From Paraburkholderia sp. FT54 (GTDB taxonomy: Bacteria; Pseudomonadota; Gammaproteobacteria; Burkholderiales; Burkholderiaceae): 64,000 bases of DNA. Under the pieces are notes generated by a model. The model did no database searches. It saw nothing but the letters and a program-made list of their open reading frames with translations, and was not told the origin of the DNA. The DNA lies in the NCBI RefSeq assembly GCF_031585635.1, contig NZ_CP134195.1, positions 3,038,001 through 3,102,000 on the forward strand. Reading direction: 5' to 3'. Both the position numbers and the translations under genes were made by a program. Shown here piece by piece: positions 26,679 to 36,407 of this stretch (positions are counted from its first letter, which is position 1; each line of letters starts with the position of its first letter).

Positions 26679-27596
26679 TCACACCATTGGATCCGAGCCT
26701 GTCTCTGGTTTGCCGCCTTTCGTACAGAGGTGATCGAGAAGGTGCATGGCCGCTATCGGCAAGGGCGCGGTGGGTTTGAATAATAGCTTGAGCTGCCGCC
26801 CCGCCCACTGTTCGTCGAGCCTCACTTTCACATAGTCGGCATGATCCCGTTCGGCGAGTGCGATCTCCGGGATGATGGCAATTCCCAGTCCGGCAATCAC
26901 CATATTGCGAATCGCCTCGAAGTTTGTGACCTGAATGGCCAGTCGCATTGGACGCCCCACCGCTTTCGCCGCCTGGGTAGCAAGGGCAAGAATGGACGCA
27001 CCGTCTTGCATGCCAACGTGCTCGTAGTCGAGGGTCTCTGCGAATTTCACGCTTTCGCGTCGACCCAGGGGATGGTCCGCTGGCGTGATCAACACGAGTC
27101 GATCAGTGCGAAAAGGTCGTTCAGACAGGCTTTCGTCGATGCCTGATGCTGCGCATATGCCTACATCCGCATCACCGCTGAGTACGTCCCGCGATACCTG
27201 GTCGCTGAGACGTTCAACCAGCCCGATCTGAACCTCGGGAAAGCGATCGACAAACGATTTGAGCGCCTTCGGCAAATAATGCGCCATTGCCGTCAGGTTG
27301 ACGGACAGCCGCACCAACCCTCGCACTCCGTCTCTATGCTGGCCCATTTCATTTTCGATTTCCTGCAAATGGCCCATGACGATCTTCGCCCGCCGATATA
27401 GCGCGAGGCCCGCGGGCGTCGGCTCGACGCCGCGGCTACGGCGATGCAGCAACGGCGTTCCGGCGGCCCGCTCCAACTCCGAGATGCGGCGACTGACAGC
27501 GGATACCACAACACTCCCCCGCTCGGAAGCGGCGGAAATACTGCCTCCTTCAATCGTAAAAATAAAGAGCCGTAAAGTCTCAATATCGAAACGCAT
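26679..27596 (-). CDS. LysR family transcriptional regulator
   Basis: A 305-residue LysR protein: winged helix MRFDIETLRLFIFTIEGGSI and SAVSRRISELERAAGTPLLH, then a two-lobe effector domain (LSGDADVGICAASGID, ESVKFAETLDYEHVGMQDGA, GLGIAIIPEIALAERDH). It is divergent from the leuC-leuD pair with 145 bases between starts, the classic arrangement for a LysR activator of that operon. The inducer is unknown but is probably the dehydratase substrate or product. Confidence 0.9.
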   Translation of the reverse strand: MRFDIETLRLFIFTIEGGSISAASERGSVVVSAVSRRISELERAAGTPLLHRRSRGVEPTPAGLALYRRAKIVMGHLQEIENEMGQHRDGVRGLVRLSVNLTAMAHYLPKALKSFVDRFPEVQIGLVERLSDQVSRDVLSGDADVGICAASGIDESLSERPFRTDRLVLITPADHPLGRRESVKFAETLDYEHVGMQDGASILALATQAAKAVGRPMRLAIQVTNFEAIRNMVIAGLGIAIIPEIALAERDHADYVKVRLDEQWAGRQLKLLFKPTAPLPIAAMHLLDHLCTKGGKPETGSDPMV

Positions 27597-27741
27597 GGTC
27601 TGACCAATCCTTCACATAAACGCAGGCCGAAGCGCTTTGCCGGCCCGTGACAGCAGGTGTCGCGAACGGTCAATTCAGTCCGATCCCCGGCTTGTTATCC
27701 TCACTGGCAAGCATCTCCTACGCTTTCCATGACGGATAACC

Positions 27742-29148
27742 ATGGCTTACCCCCAAACCCTGCTTGAAAAGATTTGGCAGCGACACGTCGTTTCACAACT
27801 GGATGACGATTATTTCTTGCTGTATGTCGACCGGCACTTGCTGAATGAGGTGACGAGTCCTCAGGCATTCGACGGCTTACGTGCCGCCTCGCGCCAACCG
27901 TGGCGCGCTTCATCGGTATTGGCGACCGCCGACCATAATATTCCCACAACCAATCGCCTTGTGGGCATGCACAACGAATCGGCCACGCGGCAGTTCGCGG
28001 CGCTACAGCAGAATTGCAGCGAATACGCTTTGCGCTTTTTCGAGCTCACGGACCGCAGGCAAGGAATTCTGCACGTCGTCGCACCCGAGTTGGGTGAGAC
28101 GCTGCCTGGCATGACGATAGCGTGCGGCGATTCGCACACCACGACGCATGGTGCATTCGGCGCGCTGGCGCTCGGCATCGGTACCTCGGACGTGGAACAG
28201 ATTCTCGCAACGCAATGTCTGGTTATGCGCCGGCCCAAGACGCTGAACGCGCAAATCAGCGGCGAACTACCGCGCGGCACCTACGCGAAAGACGTCGCGC
28301 TGGCGTTTATCGGCCGGTATAAATCCGACTTTGCGACCGGCTTTGCATTGGAATTTTCAGGCGAGACGGTTTCCGGATTCAGCATGGAAAGCCGCATGAC
28401 ATTGTGCAACATGGCAGTGGAAGCAGGCGCTCGCTGTGCGCTGATAGGTGTCGACAAGACGGTGATCGACTATCTCGACGGACGCCCGTCAAGCCCAGTT
28501 GGGACAGAGTGGGAAGACGCAAAGCGGCTGTGGTCGACGTTGCATAGCGATCCCTCGGCTCGCTTCGACCAGACGGCCGTGTTCGATGTGAGCGACCTGC
28601 GACCCCAGGTGACATGGGGAACGACGCCCGCCATGGTCACGAGTATTGACGGACAGGTACCGAACCCCGCTGCCGGGTCGACTCACGAGCAGCGCGAAGC
28701 GGCAATGCGCGCGCTCGATTACATGGGGTTGGAAGCTGGAACGCGGATTCGGGAAATCGGACTGGATAAGATTTTTATCGGCTCGTGCACCAATGCGCGC
28801 ATCGAGGATCTGCGCATTGCCGCCGATGTCGTGAAGGGCAGAAAGGTCGCGTCCACGATCCGGCAGGCGCTGGTCGTGCCCGGTTCTGGGAACGTCAAGT
28901 ACCAGGCGGAAGAAGAAGGTCTGGACCAGATTTTTGTCGAGGCAGGTTTCGAGTGGCGCGAGCCAGGTTGCTCGATGTGCCTTGGGATGAACAACGACAG
29001 TCTTGGTGAAGGTGAACGCTGCGCGTCGACTTCGAATCGAAATTTCGAAGGACGACAAGGGCGTGGTGGCCGCAGCCATCTGGTGAGCCCGGCTATGGCG
29101 GCTGCAGCAGCTATCGCCGGACATTTCATCGACCCAGCGGAGCTTTGA
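27742..29148 (+). CDS. leuC: 3-isopropylmalate dehydratase-type large subunit
   Basis: A 468-residue aconitase-superfamily protein with the three cluster cysteines at C349 ([10 protein letters not shown]), C410 and C413 ([10 protein letters not shown]). TADHNIPTT and [15 protein letters not shown] are conserved active-site blocks. LeuC/LeuD hydrate and dehydrate isopropylmalate in leucine synthesis, but LysR control and the catabolic surroundings suggest a degradative role, for example on citraconate/citramalate. The stop directly abuts the leuD start. Confidence 0.85.
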   Translation: MAYPQTLLEKIWQRHVVSQLDDDYFLLYVDRHLLNEVTSPQAFDGLRAASRQPWRASSVLATADHNIPTTNRLVGMHNESATRQFAALQQNCSEYALRFFELTDRRQGILHVVAPELGETLPGMTIACGDSHTTTHGAFGALALGIGTSDVEQILATQCLVMRRPKTLNAQISGELPRGTYAKDVALAFIGRYKSDFATGFALEFSGETVSGFSMESRMTLCNMAVEAGARCALIGVDKTVIDYLDGRPSSPVGTEWEDAKRLWSTLHSDPSARFDQTAVFDVSDLRPQVTWGTTPAMVTSIDGQVPNPAAGSTHEQREAAMRALDYMGLEAGTRIREIGLDKIFIGSCTNARIEDLRIAADVVKGRKVASTIRQALVVPGSGNVKYQAEEEGLDQIFVEAGFEWREPGCSMCLGMNNDSLGEGERCASTSNRNFEGRQGRGGRSHLVSPAMAAAAAIAGHFIDPAEL

Positions 29149-29790
29149 ATGAAACCATTCCTGATTCTGAAGACCCACCCGGTGCCGATCGACCGTACCG
29201 ACGTCGACACCGACGCGATCCTGCCGAAGCAGTACATGGCGTTGACGAGCCGCGTCGGATTCGGCGATTACCTGTTCGACAACTGGCGCTATGCCGAAGC
29301 GGGCGAACCTGGCGACGACATCACCAAACGGACGAAGCGGCGGGACTTCTCACTTAATCAGCCTCGTTATCAAGGCGCGCAAATCATGCTGTGCCGCGCC
29401 AACTTCGGATGCGGGTCGAGCCGCGAGCATGCGGTTTGGGCGTTAGCCGACTGGGGGATCAAAGCCATCATCGCACCCAGTTACGGTGATATTTTCTATG
29501 GCAACTGCTTCAAGAACGGCGTACTTCCGATAAGGCTGCCGACCGCTGTTGTGGAAGAGTTGTTCAACGACCTGGCCCGGACAGACGAACCGACACCCAT
29601 GACGATCGATCTCCCGGAGCAACGCGTCGTTTGCCAGGGCGGGAAGAGTTATCCGTTTGACCTGGATGCCTCCCGCAAAAATTCTCTGCTGTCGGGCCTT
29701 GATGAAATCGGGCAGATATTGGCTAGCTACAGCGAGCAGATAAAGGCGTTCGAAAAGATCCACTTCGCCGCTGAGCCTTGGTTGGCATGA
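29149..29790 (+). CDS. leuD: 3-isopropylmalate dehydratase-type small subunit
   Basis: A 213-residue swivel-domain protein with PIDRTDVDTDAILPKQYM near the start and CRANFGCGSSREHAVWALAD, whose GSSREHA loop supplies substrate contacts in the family. It completes the two-subunit dehydratase with the upstream large subunit; the ATG follows that gene's stop with no gap. Length and motifs match LeuD. A biosynthetic role cannot be excluded, but no leuB or leuA lies nearby. Confidence 0.85.
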   Translation: MKPFLILKTHPVPIDRTDVDTDAILPKQYMALTSRVGFGDYLFDNWRYAEAGEPGDDITKRTKRRDFSLNQPRYQGAQIMLCRANFGCGSSREHAVWALADWGIKAIIAPSYGDIFYGNCFKNGVLPIRLPTAVVEELFNDLARTDEPTPMTIDLPEQRVVCQGGKSYPFDLDASRKNSLLSGLDEIGQILASYSEQIKAFEKIHFAAEPWLA

Positions 29791-30424
29791 CGCGAGATCG
29801 CCATCTCTTCGAGATCCCGTAGACTCAGCGAGCAAGCCACGTACCACCGCACGTAAAGCACGATCACGCTGACGCGAGCGAGGTACGTGAAAACCCCTCA
29901 TCGCGGGCGCTTCGCCAGTACGACCTCGATACCGCCGCCTTGCAACGGCCTGGTATTCGCGAGCCGACTCGCGATGCTCGCCACGAGGCCCTCGTAGATA
30001 GGCGTCGATGCGGCTTGCGCAGGCGACAGAAAGAAGACTTTCGTACACCCTATTCGTCACCGCTTCTGATCATGAACGCGTCAGGAGTCCGGTTGGGCCA
30101 TTCAGTGTTGGAGCTGTTCTCTTTTGCGTCCGGGGACCGGTTGCACATCATCGTCACTTCGTCGAGCGGCGGCTCCGCCTTCGGAAACGGACGTTGGTCG
30201 GCGCATGGCGGAAGACCGCTCCTGGCCGGACACGGTCCGATGCTGAAATCAGCGAAGGAAACGCCGACTAGCCAGCCGCGTCAGACTGAACTCGACCCCT
30301 TGCGGCCTCTCAAGTACCGTTCGTGACTGTCCGTTGTATGAGGAGGAGCCGACGATCACCGCACGGCGACGCATCATCTTTTGATCTTGCACCGGCTTCA
30401 CGCGCCTGCTCATCGTGACGCTCC
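29791..30424. other. gene-free gap downstream of leuD and mhpC
   Basis: Both flanking operons end here. The short frames on either strand overlap and have no family features. A GC-rich dyad (GAGATC...CTCTTCGAGATC at 29804-29817) follows the leuD stop and may help termination, but no T-run is seen. The rest is unassigned. Confidence 0.45.
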
Positions 30425-31294
30425 TCACCGCCCCAGGAACTCAAGCACCATTTGATTGAACTTCGCGGCATGCTCCCACTGCGCCCAGTGGCCGCATCGA
30501 CCGAAAACGTGAAGGTCTGCGTTGGGCATGCCCCACACGAGACGCAAGCCGACATCCATCGGGACGAAGCGGTCGTCACGACCCCAGATGACGAGTGCTG
30601 GAGCTGCGATCTCAGAAAGACGATGACCGACATCCGGGAACTGCTTCGGGTTTGCCGCAAGGCTCTTCACGAAGTTCTCGAGGTGATCGCGCCGCGCCAG
30701 CATGTTCGCGAGACGCGTCTGCATCAGTTCCTCGGTGAGTGTGCCGGTGTCGAACACGAAGACGTTCAGCATCCGTTTCAGGTTGTCGAGCGTCGGCTCA
30801 CGGTAGAGCGCCTGAAGCAGCTTGATGCCTTCGGTGGGCATCGGCACGAACTGGCTGGGACCACCCGTGCCGCCGCCCATCAGCACCAGTTTGCCGACAC
30901 GCTCGGGGTTCGCCAGAGCAAAAGCGACCGCGCTATGCCCGCCCATCGAATTGCCGACGATATGCACGCGTGCAACGCCGATCGCATCCAGCAGCCCCTT
31001 GAGCATGCGCGCATTCAGATCAGAACGCGAGCCGCTGCATACGACGGAGTCGCTCTTGCCCCAGCCTGGGCAGTCCAGCAAAATCACCCGGTAGCCGGCA
31101 TCGACGAACGCATCGACGTTGCGGTTGAAGTTCGCCCATCCGCTCGCGCCTGGACCCGACCCGTGGAGCATCACGACCATCTCATCACCCTGGCCGGCAT
31201 CGTTGTAATGCAGGCGCAGTTCGGTATCGCCTTCGCCGATGCTCACGAATTTGCTGGTTGCGGTTTCGCTTTGAAGTTTCGTCGCTGCTGTCAT
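30425..31294 (-). CDS. mhpC: 2-hydroxy-6-oxonona-2,4-dienedioate hydrolase
   Basis: A 289-residue alpha/beta hydrolase. The oxyanion loop is [15 protein letters not shown], the nucleophile elbow GNSMGGHSA, the acid [11 protein letters not shown], and the histidine [12 protein letters not shown]. This set matches MhpC, which cleaves the C-C bond of the ring-opened product to release 2-hydroxypenta-2,4-dienoate and succinate (or fumarate). It is the distal gene of the mhp run, 81 bases after mhpT. Confidence 0.9.
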   Translation of the reverse strand: MTAATKLQSETATSKFVSIGEGDTELRLHYNDAGQGDEMVVMLHGSGPGASGWANFNRNVDAFVDAGYRVILLDCPGWGKSDSVVCSGSRSDLNARMLKGLLDAIGVARVHIVGNSMGGHSAVAFALANPERVGKLVLMGGGTGGPSQFVPMPTEGIKLLQALYREPTLDNLKRMLNVFVFDTGTLTEELMQTRLANMLARRDHLENFVKSLAANPKQFPDVGHRLSEIAAPALVIWGRDDRFVPMDVGLRLVWGMPNADLHVFGRCGHWAQWEHAAKFNQMVLEFLGR

Positions 31295-31375
31295 TTCAGT
31301 TACCTCGTTTGTGTTCGTACCAGGAACGGGCGCTACGTGACGAAGGCCCGTGTATGTGTGTAGCAGGCAGGCACA

Positions 31376-32611
31376 CTAGTGCGCGACAGCCATGAATTGC
31401 CCGCGCGGAAACCGGGCCACTACGAGCAGCGCCGCAACGGCCGCCACGGCGATCAGCGGAATGCTCGCGGCCACCAGCACCGACGCACTCTGCCCGATCG
31501 CAAGCAACTGGCCCGCGATCGACGGCCCGAGGATCGAGCCCATGCGGCCCACGGCGACGGCAGCGCCGACGCCCGTGCCCCGAACCTGCGTCGGATAGAT
31601 GCTGCTGGCAAGCGCATACAGCACCGACTGCCCGCCCACGAGGAAGAGACCCGCCAGCAGCCCGCCGAACGCCATCGTGGCGCCGGTGCTCGCGCTGGCG
31701 AGCACAGCAAGCGCCGCGGCTATGCCCGCGTACATGCCCAGGACCGTGGGCCGCCGGCCGATTCTGTCCATCAGACCCGCGATGACGATCGCGCCGATAC
31801 CGCCGCCGATGTTGAACATCATCTGCACGACACCCGACTGCGTACGCGTGAGCCCCCGGCTTAGCACCATCGACGGAAGCCAGTTGATCAGGAAGTACAA
31901 CACGATCAGCGTGCCGAGAAAGCTGACCCACAGCGCGAGCGTCGTGCCGGCGCGACCTTCCTTCCACAGCGCCTGCGTAACCCCCGCAGCCGTCACATGA
32001 TGGGCCGACTCGCCGGACCTGGTCGCGATGAATTGAGCGGATTCCTTCAGGAAGAGCGCGAGCAACGGCAGGGTCAGTAACGGTCCGATACCGCCGACGT
32101 AGAAGATATGCCGCCATCCTTCATCGCCCGGGCTCACGATGCCGATCACCGCCGCGATTGCCGCGCCGAACGGCATGCCGCAATACATCGCGCCCACCGC
32201 CGTGCTGCGCTGCTGCGGCGGTACGGCCTCGGAACAGAGCGCGATCAGATTGGGCATCGCGGCGCCGAGCCCGAGCCCCGTCATGAAGCGGGCGACGAGC
32301 AAGCTTTCGAAGTTCCAGACTTGTGTCGTGGCAATCGAGAAAATGCCGAAGAGCGCCACCGACAGCATCAGCACGCGCTTGCGTCCCATCCGGTCGGCGA
32401 GGCGTCCTCCGATCGCGGCCCCCGGCAGGAGCCCCAGCGCACCGATGCTGAAGGCCCAGCCCAGCTGCGCCACTGCGAGGTGAAATTCGTGCGCCATGCG
32501 CGGGGCGGCGACGCCGGTCGATTGAAGATCGAGTCCTTCGAGCAGTGCGACGACGAGGCACAGTCCGATGGTGATGGCGCCGCTTGCGCGGCGCGATGCT
32601 GAGGTGTTCAT
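31376..32611 (-). CDS. mhpT: MFS transporter of the aromatic acid:H+ symporter family
   Basis: A 411-residue permease. DGLDLQ-type motif appears as ALLEGLDLQSTGVAAPRM in helix 1, where the AAHS family carries a conserved acidic residue needed for aromatic-acid uptake, and ADRMGRKRVLM follows helix 2. Related members import phenylpropionates, matching MhpT. ATG 32611 is preferred, with GGAGA just upstream; a longer frame starts at 32638. Cytoplasmic membrane. Confidence 0.9.
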   Translation of the reverse strand: MNTSASRRASGAITIGLCLVVALLEGLDLQSTGVAAPRMAHEFHLAVAQLGWAFSIGALGLLPGAAIGGRLADRMGRKRVLMLSVALFGIFSIATTQVWNFESLLVARFMTGLGLGAAMPNLIALCSEAVPPQQRSTAVGAMYCGMPFGAAIAAVIGIVSPGDEGWRHIFYVGGIGPLLTLPLLALFLKESAQFIATRSGESAHHVTAAGVTQALWKEGRAGTTLALWVSFLGTLIVLYFLINWLPSMVLSRGLTRTQSGVVQMMFNIGGGIGAIVIAGLMDRIGRRPTVLGMYAGIAAALAVLASASTGATMAFGGLLAGLFLVGGQSVLYALASSIYPTQVRGTGVGAAVAVGRMGSILGPSIAGQLLAIGQSASVLVAASIPLIAVAAVAALLVVARFPRGQFMAVAH

Positions 32612-32680
32612 GAAAAGTCTCCGATGTAGGTTCGGCATCGCTCTTGGTGGCGATCGTGCCGTGGGTAGGGCTGTGTTCGT

Positions 32681-33703
32681 TCAGACGCGCGCTTCGAGTT
32701 CGCGCTTCAGGTCCAGTGCGACATCGACGATCATGTCCTCCTGCCCGCCCACCATGCGGCGACGGCCAAGCTCGACGAGAATGTCGACAGTCTTCAGGCC
32801 GTACTTCTTCGCCGCAACTTCCGAATGGCGCAGGAAGCTCGAATAGACCCCCGCGTAACCAAGCGCCAGCGTCTCGCGATCCACGCGAACCGCGCGATCC
32901 TGCAACGGCCGCACGAGATCGTCTGCGGCGTCGAGCAGCGTGTAGAGATCAGTGCCATGATTCCAGCCGAGGCGCTCGGCTGCCGCGATGAAGACTTCGA
33001 GCGGCGCGTTGCCCGCTCCCGCACCCATGCCCGCCAGGCTCGCGTCGATGCGGTCGCACCCTTCCTCCACCGCGACAATCGAATTTGCGACGCCGAGGCT
33101 CAGGTTGTGATGCGCGTGCATGCCCGTTTGCGTGGCGGGATCGAGCAACTCCTTGAATGCGCGAAAGCGTGCGCGGATGTCGTTCATGTTCATTGCACCG
33201 CCCGAGTCGACCACATAGATGCACGTCGCGCCGTAGGTCTCCATCTTCTTCGCTTCAGCGGCGAGGTTCTCAGGCGTCGTCATGTGGCTCATCATCAGGA
33301 AGCCGACGGTGTCCATGCCGAGTTCGCGCGCGTATTCGATATGCTGCTTCGAGATATCGGCTTCAGTGCAATGGGTCGCGACGCGCACGACGCGCGCGCC
33401 TGCGTCGTATGCTGCCTTGAGATCGTGGATGGTGCCGATGCCGGGCAGAAGCAGCGTCGCAATTTTTGCGTGGCTCACGACATCCGCCGCCGCTTCGATC
33501 CATTCGAGATCGCTGTGCGCGCCGAAGCCATAGTTGAAGCTGGAGCCTTGCAAGCCGTCGCCGTGCGCAACTTCGATGCTGTCGACTTTCGCCTGGTCCA
33601 GTGCCCGGGCGATGTCCTGCACGTTCTCGAGCGAATACTGATGACGGATCGCATGCATGCCATCGCGCAGCGTCACATCAGAGATGTAGAGTTTCTTGCT
33701 CAT
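32681..33703 (-). CDS. mhpE: 4-hydroxy-2-oxovalerate aldolase
   Basis: A 340-residue HMGL-like TIM-barrel aldolase. It begins [20 protein letters not shown] (metal-binding Asp in VTLRDG), carries [20 protein letters not shown] with the two conserved histidines, and ends in the DmpG communication domain. It splits 4-hydroxy-2-oxopentanoate to pyruvate and acetaldehyde and channels the aldehyde to MhpF, encoded directly upstream. Confidence 0.95.
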   Translation of the reverse strand: MSKKLYISDVTLRDGMHAIRHQYSLENVQDIARALDQAKVDSIEVAHGDGLQGSSFNYGFGAHSDLEWIEAAADVVSHAKIATLLLPGIGTIHDLKAAYDAGARVVRVATHCTEADISKQHIEYARELGMDTVGFLMMSHMTTPENLAAEAKKMETYGATCIYVVDSGGAMNMNDIRARFRAFKELLDPATQTGMHAHHNLSLGVANSIVAVEEGCDRIDASLAGMGAGAGNAPLEVFIAAAERLGWNHGTDLYTLLDAADDLVRPLQDRAVRVDRETLALGYAGVYSSFLRHSEVAAKKYGLKTVDILVELGRRRMVGGQEDMIVDVALDLKRELEARV

Positions 33704-33715
33704 GTCGATGCTCCT

Positions 33716-34657
33716 TTAAGCGTTCGCAAGCGATTGGGCCATGCGTTCGGCAGTCGCAAGCGCGGCCGACGTCATGATGTCGAGGTTGCCGGCATACGCG
33801 GGCAGATAGTGCGCAGCGCCTTCCACTTCGACGAACACGGAAGTTTTCAACCCGCTAAAGCGGCCAAGGCCCGGAATGTTGAGTGGCGCGTCGGCGGTGA
33901 TCTCGTCGAACTGCACCTTCTGCTTGAGGCGATAGCCCGGCACGTAGGCCTGCACTGCTGCGGCCATCGCCTCAATCGATGCCTCGATCTTCGCGCGGTC
34001 TGCAAGTTCGGAAAGGACGTAGACCGTGTCACGCATCATGAGCGGCGGTTCAGCCGGATTGAGCACGATGATGGCTTTGCCCTTCGCCGCACCGCCCACG
34101 GCTTCAATCGCCTTCGAGGTGGTCTCAGTGAACTCGTCGATGTTGGCGCGCGTGCCTGGACCCGCCGACTTACTGCTGATCGACGCGACGATTTCCGCGT
34201 AGTGCACCTTCGCCACGCGCGACACGGCCGCCACCATCGGAATGGTGGCCTGGCCGCCGCAGGTCACCATGTTGACGTTGCGGCTTTCGATATGCGCATC
34301 GAGATTGACGACTGGCACACAGTACGGGCCGATGGCTGCGGGCGTGAGGTCGATCAGGCGGATACCGGGCTTGAGCGCACGCAGAAACGCATCGTTCTTC
34401 ACGTGAGCGCCTGCGGACGTCGCATCGAAGACGAATTCGATGTCGGCGAATACGGGCAGGCGCGCGAGTCCCTGAACGCCTTCGTGGGTCGTCGCGACGC
34501 CGAGCCGCGCGGCACGCGCGAGGCCGTCCGATGCTGCGTCGATGCCGACCATCGCGGCGACTTCCAGATGCTTGCTGTGGCGCATGATCTTGATCATCAG
34601 ATCGGTGCCAATGTTGCCGGAGCCGATGATCGCGGCCTTGATTTTGTCGGTTGCCAT
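33716..34657 (-). CDS. mhpF: acetaldehyde dehydrogenase (acylating)
   Basis: A 313-residue DmpF/MhpF enzyme that converts acetaldehyde, NAD+ and CoA to acetyl-Co[21 protein letters not shown] is the NAD-binding motif and [20 protein letters not shown] contains the catalytic cysteine (TCGGQ). It forms a bifunctional complex with MhpE, encoded 12 bases downstream, and starts 8 bases after mhpD, so the three are translated together. Confidence 0.95.
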   Translation of the reverse strand: MATDKIKAAIIGSGNIGTDLMIKIMRHSKHLEVAAMVGIDAASDGLARAARLGVATTHEGVQGLARLPVFADIEFVFDATSAGAHVKNDAFLRALKPGIRLIDLTPAAIGPYCVPVVNLDAHIESRNVNMVTCGGQATIPMVAAVSRVAKVHYAEIVASISSKSAGPGTRANIDEFTETTSKAIEAVGGAAKGKAIIVLNPAEPPLMMRDTVYVLSELADRAKIEASIEAMAAAVQAYVPGYRLKQKVQFDEITADAPLNIPGLGRFSGLKTSVFVEVEGAAHYLPAYAGNLDIMTSAALATAERMAQSLANA

Positions 34658-34665
34658 GGAAACTC

Positions 34666-35454
34666 CTAGTCGGTGAAAGTGGCGCGGACGCTGCCGAGTC
34701 CGTCAATTTGAGCGGTGAACGTGCCGGGTCCGGTAACAGCCACCATCGGTCCAAGCGCGCCTGTCAGCACGATGTCGCCCGCGCGAAGCGGCGTGCCGAA
34801 CTGCGCCATGCGATCGGCGAGCCATACAGCTGCGTTGAGCGGATTGCCAAGGCAGGCCGAGCCGTTGCCACGTGAAAGCACCTCGCTGTCCTGCGAAAGC
34901 GTCATCGCACTGGCGGCAAGATCGAGTTCCGCGAGTGGCACAGGACGGCTCCCGAGCACGAACATCGCGCTCGATGCGTTATCAGCGACCGTGTCCACGA
35001 AGCGGATGTCCCAGTCCTGGATGCGACTGTCGACCACTTCGATTGCGGCAAGCGCGTAAGCGGTCGCGTCGATCAGATCGGCGAATGTGTGTTTCTCCAG
35101 CACGAGGTCGCGTTTTAGCACGAGCGCGATCTCCGCCTCCACCTTCGGCTGGATCAGGCGCGCGAGTGGCATCGGCGCGTTGTCGCCGTAGGCCATTGAT
35201 GCGAAGAGCGTGCCGAAGTCCGGCTGGTCCACGCCAAGCTGGCGTTGCACCGCGACCGACGTGAGGCCTATCTTGCGGCCGACCACGCGCTCGCCTTCAG
35301 CGCATCGCGCGTCGACGCGGGCGCGCTGCACGGCATACGCGAGCGCGGCATCGTCGGGGGGAATCTCGCCGCGTATGGGTGCGACGGGTTGTCTTGCGTG
35401 TTCCGCATCGCGCAGGCGCGCGGCCAGTGCGAGGACGAATTGCTCATTGGACAT
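34666..35454 (-). CDS. mhpD: 2-keto-4-pentenoate hydratase
   Basis: A 262-residue MhpD/fumarylacetoacetase-fold hydratase with [19 protein letters not shown], then [15 protein letters not shown] and [30 protein letters not shown]. It adds water to 2-hydroxypenta-2,4-dienoate to give 4-hydroxy-2-oxopentanoate, using a divalent metal held by Glu/Asp. ATG 35454 lies 11 bases inside the end of mhpB, supporting coupling; a longer frame upstream is inside that gene. Confidence 0.92.
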   Translation of the reverse strand: MSNEQFVLALAARLRDAEHARQPVAPIRGEIPPDDAALAYAVQRARVDARCAEGERVVGRKIGLTSVAVQRQLGVDQPDFGTLFASMAYGDNAPMPLARLIQPKVEAEIALVLKRDLVLEKHTFADLIDATAYALAAIEVVDSRIQDWDIRFVDTVADNASSAMFVLGSRPVPLAELDLAASAMTLSQDSEVLSRGNGSACLGNPLNAAVWLADRMAQFGTPLRAGDIVLTGALGPMVAVTGPGTFTAQIDGLGSVRATFTD

Positions 35455-36406
35455 TGAAGTCTCCTTGGGTCTCGGGTTGTGCATGCATCGCGCCGAAGCC
35501 CGCGATCCATTCGGGGATAGGCCGGTAGTAATCGAGCGACGCCCGATACGACCCGTACGCGGCGAGCACGCCAAACGCGGCAATCCAGGTGCGGATCTCG
35601 TGCGCGGACTTGCCGCCGTCGCGGGTGATCGCTGAGTTGGTCATGTCATCGACGGCGGTGATGTCGCCAGCGGCGAGCAGATCCAGAAACGCGCGGTCCC
35701 AATCGGGATTAAGCGGATGCAGCGGGCTGTCGCCGGCGGTGAACGACTTCGCTGCCGCCACCGTGCGTGCCTCTCGCGCTGCACGCGATTCGGCCGACGG
35801 GTTGCGCCCGGCGATCAGCCGCTCGGCGACCTCAGCGTTCGCACCCGCGATTTCCGGCACGGGCGGCTCGTGCGAGATGCCGCCTGAACCGATTGCCAGT
35901 ACCCGCTTGGTCGTCCGCGACAGAAGGCGCCCGATCGCATCGCCGAGCAGGCGCGAGCGGCGGGAAGACGCCATCGGCGATGCGACCGAATTGATGAACA
36001 CCGGTACCACCGGGTAGCGATCAAGACCCCCGGTCAGCACATCCAGTGCTTGTGCACAACCGTGATCCACCTGCATGCGGTACGACACGGACACATCCAC
36101 TTCGCTCGCCAGCACGGCCTCGGCGAGCGCGAGCGCGGTGTCCTCGGGCACGTTGAGCGGACCGGCGAGACTGTTGAAATCACCGATGGCTGTCGCCGCG
36201 ACGCCGATGCAGAACTGCGGCATCACGTCATAGAAAAATCCGTTGTAGTGGTCGGGTGCGAACACAACGACCAACTCGGGATCGAACGCTTCAACGCGCG
36301 CGCGAGCTGCATGCTGCGCCCGCTCCACTTCCGCGACAATCTCAGGCGCGGGATCGTGGTAACCGTGCAGCGGCGTGTGTGACAGACATTCAAGAAGGAT
36401 CGGCAT
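35444..36406 (-). CDS. mhpB: 3-(2,3-dihydroxyphenyl)propionate 1,2-dioxygenase
   Basis: A 320-residue class III extradiol (LigB-type) dioxygenase. LLECLSHTPLHGYHDP, VVVFAPDHYNGFFYDVMPQF and VDHGCAQALDVL hold conserved histidines; GSGGISHEPPVPEI is typical of MhpB. It opens the catechol ring meta to give 2-hydroxy-6-oxonona-2,4-dienedioate. ATG 36406 is almost contiguous with the mhpA stop at 36408; a longer frame upstream is inside mhpA. Confidence 0.92.
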   Translation of the reverse strand: MPILLECLSHTPLHGYHDPAPEIVAEVERAQHAARARVEAFDPELVVVFAPDHYNGFFYDVMPQFCIGVAATAIGDFNSLAGPLNVPEDTALALAEAVLASEVDVSVSYRMQVDHGCAQALDVLTGGLDRYPVVPVFINSVASPMASSRRSRLLGDAIGRLLSRTTKRVLAIGSGGISHEPPVPEIAGANAEVAERLIAGRNPSAESRAAREARTVAAAKSFTAGDSPLHPLNPDWDRAFLDLLAAGDITAVDDMTNSAITRDGGKSAHEIRTWIAAFGVLAAYGSYRASLDYYRPIPEWIAGFGAMHAQPETQGDFNVQ

Positions 36407-36407
36407 G

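Noticed and set aside
30452..31363. 303-residue plus-strand frame
   Set aside because: Antisense of mhpC.
32825..34669. 614-residue open frame on the plus strand
   Set aside because: It is the antisense of mhpE-mhpF, which have full family motifs; the long frame reflects high GC.
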